Source: Mytilisepta virgata
Lineage: Eukaryota; Mollusca; Bivalvia; Mytilida; Mytilidae
Length of the DNA: 64,000 nt
NCBI GenBank assembly: GCA_028015205.1
Contig: CM051512.1
Span: forward strand, 5,764,755-5,828,754
Direction of reading: 5' to 3'
Shown here: piece by piece, positions 58,401-64,000 of the stretch
Layout: each line of letters opens with the position of its first letter
How positions within the stretch are numbered: the first letter of the stretch is position 1
Notes under the pieces: model-generated
Told to the model about the DNA's origin: nothing
What the model saw: the letters and a program-made list of their open reading frames with translations, nothing else
Databases searched by the model: none
Made by a program: the position numbers and the translations under genes

Positions 58401-61400
58401 TTTTGTGATTTTTCGTGCACATTTGATTTTTTTACGGACAAGGCGACATAACCCCAGAACAACATCTGACTTTAATACGGTAACAGTATAGACATGATAG
58501 AGGAGCCTAAGGAAATTTCAGTCTAGTGAGTCTTTTTAGCAACTTCAAACTTTGATCACAGATACAAAGAACTTGGCAATATTTTGTAACCACTTTTCAC
58601 CATTTTAGTAAGGATGATTTAAGTTTTTTAGAATAATTATGAATATTTACCCTGGAAACAATAAGAAAAATGTGTTCATGTACTTATTAATAAAGTTTCA
58701 TTTTTTTAAATAGAAAGGCTACTTGATAATTTAATACCATCCGACCCCACAAAATAAAGTTAATATATGATAGAATATCATCACGAAGACAAATTCATTT
58801 TGGGTCCCATTTTTCTTCCTTCCAATTAAGGTTGAAATGTGTTATTTTTTACGATTGTCGTGAAATTATTCAAAATGGCGCCCATCCCAATCAGCTTCTA
58901 CCTTGTCATAACAAAGTAAATATCGTTCATACGAGTATATATAGAATTAATGGAGTAAATATAGAATTAAGTATATAATGTTAAATGTTTACAATATATA
59001 AATACCATTTAAAATAAATCAAAATGTTACTTATCTGACATTTGAAATTATATTTCATATCTGCATTCTTTGTGACCCCCCCCCCCCCCCCACCCCTTAC
59101 ACACACGCCTTTATTAAAATGCTGCATTAATTATAAAAAAAATTGTAGCGTTAAAAATGAAATCACGCTGTTTTTGGTCAGCAAACGGTTTGTATACATA
59201 CAATGTATCTGTGTACCTTAATTGAGGGTTCGAACAATAAACATCCAGACAGTCAAGGTACAATATACATGTCAAATCGTTAATTAGTTATAAATACCTG
59301 AAACACATAGAATGTTAATTACGGAGAACAAATTTCTTTACATATAAATTTACTTCAGATAAAACTCAAATAAATTTTACCCAAAAAAATCGCTTTTTGT
59401 GGCTTAAAAAAATGAAAAAAAAACCTTTATCACGTGTAATTATGTACTTTTGCCAGGTTGTATAAATTGGTGATAAATTTCATATTATTAATTATTATCA
59501 CAATTTCATATATTGGAATTATAATCCATGTGAAATGTTACTACAGATTTCAAATGAAAAGTTTTTTAAAGTGAAGACGAGGAGTACGTACTATAATCAA
59601 TACAGAGTTATCGAAGTATGATAAATGCCTGGCATGAACGGGATCAGTACACAATAATTTGGTAACCAGTTGATAAGTCTAAACAGAGTTACCCAACTCA
59701 AGGACGTATATTATGTTAGTTATACGTCCATGCCCAACTTAATTATGACCGAAATAGATGCATACGAAAACTCTAGCTCATCTATCCTGATCCTCTGGTG
59801 CATTAAGCATGCTATAAAAGCTAAAAGAATACATTATGCAACTCTAGCTTAAGCTTTGGATGCTAGAATTGCCTGAACGATACAACTGGGGTCGTAAATC
59901 GAAGAAATGAGTACATCTTGTACATCAAAATTGGTATCGAAGGATTTTATTTAGGTAACAGGATTAGAATTTGCCCGTAAAACTAGCTGGGTCTGTAAAA
60001 GCTATTGGTCGGATAAGTCACTTTATGAAACGAAAAAAGTCAGAAATAACACACCCATAGAGGGGTTTTTGCAATCTTGTCATGGAGTTTAATAGAAATC
60101 GGAGGTATCCGAGAGAGACCATCAACATTTAATGTCTTCAAGTCATTGTTATAAAAAGCAATTCGGTTATTCCGTAAAATTTCATATAAGTAGCTTTACT
60201 GTGGAAAGACCTTAAGGTAATGCCGAATGACTATGGGACACATTGTATTGTAAAATATATTACCCTGTAGTAAACGTATTTTTAAGGTAAAAATAAGAGA
60301 GAACATGTTGATATCTTATTCACCAAAATAATATGTTACTCTATTACCTGTTCCTCTGGCTGAATAACTGAAAAATTGAAGAAAAAAAAACTCCACATAC
60401 AAATATTACAATATATAGATATTATTTTTTCTTCATCGCAGTTCCACGTAATGTAAATATCAATACGTTTTTTCAAACATTGAAATACGACCATAAATAA
60501 GTGTAATGATGTCAACAATGTTTGTTTCAAAACGGTTGGATCATATTGACTTTTAGGACTTTTAAGGGGTCGTCGTATAGGATATCTAGGAGAAACAGTA
60601 GAATGTAAAAAAATGCGTAAGAATGTCTTTAAATATAATTCAGATTTCTTATTTAACAAACCGCCTCTCGGTGGTCTCGTGGTAGCGTGCCGCCCCGAGT
60701 GCGGAAGGTCGCGGGTTCGATTCCCGGTCGGGTCAAACCAAAGACATTAAAATTGGTATTTGCTGGTTCTCCGCCAAGCACGCGGCATCTAGGAGTAAGA
60801 GCAAAGACTGGTCGGCTCGGAGTCAGTATAATGTGTCCGAGTGAGGTGATATGTCTTCCTGCGGACAGTTACCTAGTGAGCTAGCACATTAAAAATCCGA
60901 CTAGTACAAAGCAGGGATCATATTCATTATCATATCAACATGTTCTTGTCCTGATATGCACCTGGTTGCCACTGGATGTTAAACAATAATTCATCCATCC
61001 ATCCATCTTATTTAACGGGTACGAAATAACCTGCTTTGGGGCAGTTTGTGAAGACAGACGGTGTCATCCTGATTCTCCCACTTTTATTAAATATACTAAT
61101 TATGGAATGTTGTGATAGCACTTATACGTGAAATTTACCATTTATACTAGATAAATATAAGTCTTCAAGTGTCAAATCTCTCTAAATTAAATGAAAATGT
61201 TGGCAATTTAGAGATGGATGTTGACTTTTTATGTCATATTTTTAACTATTTGAAATTACAAATAAGCATCTTAGATTCAACATTCATACGAAAGGGGTGA
61301 AAATTACTTGATTAGATAAATTATTTACTTAAAATGCAGTTGGATTTAATTGACATGACAAATAGGCCGGACAAAAATTTCCGTTATATTATGCATGCCA

Positions 61401-62825
61401 GAGATCATTTCAGTAAGTTATCTTGGGCTTATCTTTAGGAAATAAAACTGCAGCTGGTGTAGCCGAGAAGCTTATGATCATCTTTACTCAGCTTGGTCCT
61501 CCAAAGATTTTGCAATATGACAAGGTCGGGAATTTGTAGACACTTTTTAAACAGAACTAAGAAATATATGATTGATCTGCTTGTCATTCATGGAGGTCCG
61601 AGACACCCACAGTCACAAGGGTACAGAGGAAGAGCTAATGGTCAGAAATCAACCTTGGTAAATGGATCCAGGATAACCATAAAGCCTAGATTATTGGACT
61701 ACCTTTAGTTGTTTACGGGATGAATACCTCATTATCATCCAAAAACTAAGACTACACCTTACGAGATAGTTTTTGGACAGCATCCAATATCATTCATCGC
61801 AATGGTTGGGAAAGTGGCAGATCAATGGATCGTTAGTGAGAAGGATTTGCTTAATGAAATACAAGAATCATTTAATATCTCCCAGGATCTGATTCTGCTG
61901 TACCAGAAGCTGCTAACGGTAAGATAATTTCAAATCGCATATTAATAACTAGTGTGGTTCAAATTAGCCCAGTGGTTTTTGCCAAGAAGATTAAAATGGA
62001 TCGACGGACGGACACCGGACGCTTAGCCATGACAAAAGCTTACATGGCCTATGACCAATTTTGACGAGTTTCTCAGTGGTGATCAAATCTGTTGCTCGGA
62101 AATTGCAAGATGCAATGAAACTAGTAGTTCTACCGTTTTCGAGGCACAATGCAATCATAGATACTGCCACTGTTAACTACATGTATATGCGAGGGGCTAT
62201 ACGTCGGCGTATTTGTCACGAGTCCGATCCATCCATGATAACAAAATACTTCAGTTGGCATTAGATACGAATTATCACACATTCAAGCGTGTCAAACAAA
62301 TCGTTCAGTAAATAAAGACTGTCAACTTGCATCCGTATGCAACTGTGCTAGGAAACGTAATACTATGCGATGTTCTTGTCGAAAATCCAAAATCTCTTGT
62401 TCTACCAAATGCCACAGACAAAATGTTAGCACATTTTAGCAAATGTTGCAATAAATAAAAGACCTTTTTCAGAATCATATAGAAAAATATCATACTATGT
62501 GACAATATTGCATGTCAACATGTAGTATTTGTATTTGAATAAAAATGTTACACAACATATTTATGTTCAAAACTAGTTTTTACATTTTTTAAATTTCAAT
62601 AATATCCAGAATCATACTGAATATCTAGTATGATTCTACATGTAGATCCTACTAGAAATTCAGTAGGATCCAGGATCCTCCTACCACAGATCTAGATATC
62701 TCAATCCGTCATAGTAGAAATTGGAATTCCAATGTGTATTGGATTTAAATCAGTACATTTCTACTAGTACAAATTAGAATTACAATGTGTAATATATATA
62801 TAATTTTTAATATATATATAATTTG

Positions 62826-62901
<76 letters not shown>

Positions 62902-63683
62902 CTCTCATCTGTGACTATATGACAGTATTTTAAATTTTAATGGTAATAAAATACATTTGAAAAAACAATGTCCTGCTAAAAAATCCTACTTCAATCTCCC
63001 CGTGTTGAGCAGGGTGCAACAGCTCTACATATTATATATGATATGTATTTATATGTAGTGTCTGGCAAAGGAAGATGTTTATCAAATCTAGTAGTGGCAA
63101 TGTATCAAGAAGTCGCGGTGATGTGGCACTATTAGTCGCGGTAATAAGTACCTCGCGGTAATAAGTACTGCGCGGTAATAATAATTTCATAAAAGTATCG
63201 GTAATGTATTGCGTCCAATGAGAAACTAGAGTGAGTTATATTTCCCTAACCAATGTAGGTAAGGGAGATAATAAATTTGTCTCCCTTTTAGCCTCAGAAC
63301 AAAAGGGAGAGAATTTAATTATCTCCCTTACCTACATTGGTTAGGAAAAGATAGCTCACTCTGGTTCCTCATTGACCATACCTACATGTACTTGACCATC
63401 ATATTATACCTGTGAGATCAACGATAGTATCGTTTTCTAAATTTGACAAAAAAACCATTTATTTAAGCTGCGAAGAACGATTAAATAATTTCTTTTCAGA
63501 ATACCTCTTGCTAAATAAGAACTTGTTCCAGATAAACTTACACTTTGCGGCACGTTCCATGAACATCGAGATAATATATCTACAAATAATAGTACGACAC
63601 CTACCAAGTCTAACAGATCGTGGATCTACATTCACAAAACAGAAACTTATAACTGCATAAAAAATTACATGTTTGCCAAACAT
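40446..63683 (-). CDS. Secreted collagen-MAM protein, ten coding exons, intact
   Basis: Exons (minus): 63683-63605, 60367-60348, 55392-55164, 53777-53628, 51204-47965, 46595-46492, 45966-45834, 44068-43896, 43270-43192 and 40843-40446. All borders are GT-AG, phases join, and the total is 4605 bases or 1534 residues. Order: signal peptide ([18 protein letters not shown]), short propeptide with a furin-type RVKR (37-40), Tyr/Asn-rich DYG.YS..N repeats (42-80), Gly-X-Y triple helix (about 110-1240), one MAM domain (about 1247-1400: [37 protein letters not shown]), and a 130-residue C-terminal domain I do not recognise ([10 protein letters not shown]..., ends KRGG). The triple helix is nearly uninterrupted, rich in GPKGE and GMKGE units, with GIG variants in the first helix exon and a one-residue gap (GEGPPG) near 50100. 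It would act outside the cell as matrix collagen; tissue (byssus, shell, mantle) cannot be told. The last junction has an alternative acceptor six to eight bases on. A possible polyA signal is near 40273. Confidence 0.85.
41370..41595 (+). promoter_or_regulatory. Promoter unit 3 with kappaB site, TATA box and first exon
   Basis: GGGACTTTCC at 41370-41379, TATA at 41505-41513, a leader nearly identical to unit 1 and a donor ATAG|GTAAGG (41595/41596). This unit is the one that can splice to the PC4-like exon at 41814. Confidence 0.6.
41818..42112 (+). pseudogene. PC4-like transcription coactivator piece, frameshifted
   Basis: After an acceptor CTTCAG (41808-41813) comes [19 protein letters not shown] (a basic nuclear signal), an acidic Ser/Asp-rich stretch and [20 protein letters not shown], resembling the start of the PC4/p15 single-stranded DNA binding fold. 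The annotated frame stops at 42099. A one-base change near 42050 opens a frame reading [11 protein letters not shown], stop, ITLKYP, which resembles the next PC4 strand (IR.Y then KGITL). So the gene looks broken. Its promoter is unit 3. It lies inside an intron of the collagen-MAM gene on the opposite strand. Confidence 0.45.
42311..42694 (+). pseudogene. Unrecognised broken ORF
   Basis: ATG at 42311 reads [20 protein letters not shown] and so on for 34 codons to TAA (42413-42415). The same frame continues [20 protein letters not shown] and on to 42694. The composition looks coding rather than random, but I know no family for it. It follows the PC4-like piece at 0.2 kb on the same strand. 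Confidence 0.3.
44242..44334. repeat. Hairpin element, 93 bp
   Basis: AGCTTCGTACGAGAACAAGACAGT is inverted as ACTGTCTTGTGTTCGTATGAAGCT, with an inner GACGAGCTCGTC palindrome. Confidence 0.75.
44474..44760 (+). pseudogene. Penelope-like reverse transcriptase fragment (plus strand)
   Basis: [37 protein letters not shown] and [17 protein letters not shown] match the palm/thumb part of Penelope-type RT (compare 18.8 kb). It stops at 44689 and decays afterward. It lies in a collagen-MAM intron in antisense. Confidence 0.75.
45508..45576. repeat. Hairpin element, 69 bp
   Basis: TTACCACCGGTAGGCCCTTT and ATGCC are inverted at GGCATAAAGGGCATAGCAGTGGTAA. Confidence 0.65.
46203..46290. repeat. Hairpin element, 88 bp
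   Basis: CACTAAATGGCGTAAGAGTT then ACGACTA pairs with TGGTCGTAACTCTTACAACCTTTAGTG. Confidence 0.7.
46340..46435 (+). ncRNA. Decayed hammerhead-type motif (copy D)
   Basis: TTTTCAACATTTTAGGCTCG, then CCATTGAGTCGTAAATTGGC and GAAA, then TTGGTATCAAAGATTT-type flank (ATGGTATCAAAGATTT). The core is mutated. It lies 1.7 kb 3' of the plus-strand Penelope fragment. Confidence 0.4.
47965..51204 (-). other. Giant 3240-bp collagen exon of the collagen-MAM gene
   Basis: One exon, phase 1 at both ends, encoding 1080 residues of Gly-X-Y. Within it, units of about 36-45 residues ([20 protein letters not shown] then [13 protein letters not shown]) repeat many times, so it grew by internal tandem duplication. 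The antisense strand is open for 558 codons (47691-49367) purely as a by-product of the Gly-X-Y codon pattern. Confidence 0.85.
52890..53150. repeat. Cluster of CAATACTGG / CCAGTATTG words
   Basis: At least ten forward or inverted versions of the 9-bp word (AATACTGG, CCAGTATTG, CCAATATTG, GGTATTGT) occur in 260 bp with unrelated spacers, so many short hairpins can form. Confidence 0.6.
54493..54872. repeat. Inverted-repeat element, about 380 bp
   Basis: The left arm (ATAGCCCTCTCCAGAAACTC, ACGATTCTGACTC, TTCCCTTGCTG) is matched inverted on the right (CAGCAAGGGAAATAAC, GAGTCGGAATCGTGATACCGGAA, GGGCTATATG). A solo arm lies at 47625-47690. Confidence 0.65.
54956..55003. repeat. Short perfect hairpin
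   Basis: TCTAATTGTGAAAAAA and its complement are separated by about 14 bases. Confidence 0.75.
55693..55774. repeat. Hairpin element, 82 bp
   Basis: ATTATATATGGACCTGGTAG and GATATCAACC are inverted at the right end (GGTTGATACCATTCTACCAGG...TATATAAT). Confidence 0.75.
55800..56465. other. Collagen-MAM intron with a short inverted element
   Basis: 56157-56230 (AGGTAGATGTGAGTTTTAAATAGACCT ... AGGTCTATTCAAACTTATATCGACCG) is related to 57415-57540 and is self-complementary around AATAGACCT/AGGTCTATT. Nothing else is seen. Confidence 0.45.
56466..56700 (-). repeat. Dispersed repeat with hammerhead-type ribozyme, copy G2
   Basis: Minus strand: ATGCTG (56554-56559), CTGATGA (56547-56553), stem II GAGG/CCTT closed by a G-U pair with 5-nt loop TAACT, GAAA, a short TGCGT stem III region, GTC, then GTATA and CAGCAT (56513-56518) pairing with ATGCTG. 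All invariant core bases are present; this is the best copy in the window. Confidence 0.62.
57108..57290. repeat. Inverted repeat with AATTGTTTTATTACATTT arms
   Basis: ATAATTGTTTTATTACATTT at 57130 is inverted at 57266-57285, and TGATATTTCACG at 57109 is matched by CGTGAAATATCA at 57193. Confidence 0.55.
57415..57540. repeat. Inverted-repeat element related to 56157
   Basis: AATAGACCTAAAAATTAATATTGACC, a GC-rich centre, then GGTCAATATTAATTTCTTATGCCTATT, followed by the CATATCGACCG and GACTGTAATTG words shared with the first copy. Confidence 0.65.
57900..59870. other. Collagen-MAM intron, no gene seen
   Basis: AT-rich. Contains a C homopolymer at 59075-59090 and no supported frame on either strand. 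Confidence 0.4.
59870..60245 (+). repeat. Decayed hammerhead-type motif (copy E) and Penelope-associated repeat
   Basis: 59885-59950 has CTGGGGTCGTAAATCGAAGAAATG and CATCAAAATTGGTATCGAAGG, a degenerate form of copy A. 60040-60240 repeats 18430-18640. Confidence 0.4.
60661..60995 (+). repeat. tRNA-derived SINE
   Basis: The head GGTCTCGTGGTAGCGTGCC (A box) and GGTCGCGGGTTCGATTCCC (B box) is a tRNA-like RNA polymerase III promoter. A body with GGTATTTGCTGGTTCTCCGC and a 3' tail GCACCTGGTTGCCACTGGATG...TCATCCATCCATCC follow. I recognise this as a widespread molluscan SINE. It lies about 300 bp upstream of the 20-base exon of the collagen-MAM gene, antisense to it. Confidence 0.8.
61335..62450 (+). 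pseudogene. Integrase (KRBA2-like / Ginger-like) pseudogene with Cys-rich tail
   Basis: Broken frames read [16 protein letters not shown] (first Asp), [13 protein letters not shown], a stop, [21 protein letters not shown] (second Asp), [12 protein letters not shown], and [12 protein letters not shown]. After an AGCTCACC-type remnant (about 61935-62065) comes a Cys-rich end ([18 protein letters not shown], then C.TKCH) near 62330-62420. This is the order of KRBA2-like integrases common in invertebrates. Several stops and frame changes make it dead. It lies in intron 1 of the collagen-MAM gene. Confidence 0.7.
62600..62790. repeat. Series of short perfect hairpins
   Basis: AGAATCATACT...AGTATGATTCT (62610-62640) is followed by GATCCTACT...AGTAGGATC (about 62645-62672), CCAGGATCC and further AGTAGAAAT / ATTTCTACT pairs. 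Confidence 0.65.
62828..62898. repeat. (TA)n microsatellite
   Basis: About 35 uninterrupted TA units followed by (TC)n. Confidence 0.95.
63218..63388. repeat. Hairpin element, 170 bp, intron 1 of the collagen-MAM gene
   Basis: GAGAAACTAGAGTGAGTTAT...CCTAACCAATGTAGGTAAGGGAG is matched inverted by CTCCCTTACCTACATTGGTTAGG...AGCTCACTCTGGTTCCTC. Arms of about 60 bp have few mismatches. It starts just after a GCGGTAATAAGTA triple repeat (63118-63182). Confidence 0.8.
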
Positions 63684-64000
63684 GGTTCTCTCTCAAAGAA
63701 ACGAATAAGTGCATGCAGCCTTATATAAATAAATCTGTTTACACTTTGTAGTGATATTTTTTTCATTTATTTTTTTAAATCGTTTATCTGCGAACACTTA
63801 CTTTATCATATTTTCACGTTAAATAAGCAGTTTTTATGTGAATATTTTCCGCTTATTACAACATTATATGCAATCAAATATCAATATTACATTAGAATTA
63901 AACATCAAAAGATGAATAAAGAAAACAATGTAATTATTCTTTGTTTTAACTAAAACAACTGTTATAGAAGGCGAGAAAAATTTTCACATTCTCATATTTT

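Noticed and set aside
60661..60740. A functional tRNA gene
   Set aside because: A and B boxes are tRNA-like, but the region continues into a typical SINE body and tail, and the acceptor stem does not close, so it is a SINE head.

Overview
The window reads as nuclear DNA of a bivalve mollusc, most likely a mussel (Mytilus-like). It is AT-rich, with few genes, long introns and many dispersed repeats. Repeat types include the 'AGCTCACCTG... / ...GGCCGCCAT...' family, a tRNA-derived SINE, Penelope-like elements with hammerhead-type motifs, a Merlin transposon, a Ty3/gypsy retrotransposon and many short hairpin elements. The taxon is inferred from recalled repeat types and domain style, not from a search.

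Layout. 1-6.3 kb (minus strand): 5' half of a Ty3/gypsy element. pol runs off the left edge, gag has an N-terminal helix-hairpin-helix domain, a canonical -1 frameshift signal joins them, and the leader is about 1.47 kb. 6.5-7.5 kb: HECT C-lobe-like reading frame, then a tandem duplication. 8-11.5 kb: repeats. 13.3-15.75 kb (minus): an intact three-exon gene for a DDE integrase-like protein of 386 residues. 15.8-22.8 kb: 21-bp repeat arrays. Two inverted ones form the ends of a foldback-type transposon bounded by near-identical 10-bp duplications; it has been invaded by an AGCTCACC repeat and a Merlin element and carries Penelope RT debris. 24.7-37.1 kb (plus): a CYP2-like cytochrome P450 pseudogene with eight exons, one frameshift and one nonsense codon, then a second truncated copy. 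39.0-42.7 kb: repeated promoter units with kappaB, octamer, CRE and TATA words, followed by a broken PC4-like gene. 40.4-63.7 kb (minus): one secreted collagen-MAM gene of ten coding exons (1534 residues) with a 3.24-kb collagen exon. Its introns hold the promoter units, an integrase pseudogene, a SINE and several hairpin elements.

The strongest unexpected signal is in the retrotransposon. A small RNA hairpin recurs seven times, four times in the untranslated leader and three times inside the pol reading frame. The outer stems differ in sequence but stay paired, with G-U wobbles that only work in the sense RNA, around a fixed internal loop (GUGC opposite ACC) and a CAG/CUG inner stem. The same RNA carries U UUA AAC, a 6-nt spacer and an 11-bp perfect hairpin at the gag-pol junction. 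All exon boundaries and folds were derived by reading the sequence; no alignment, folding or database program was run.
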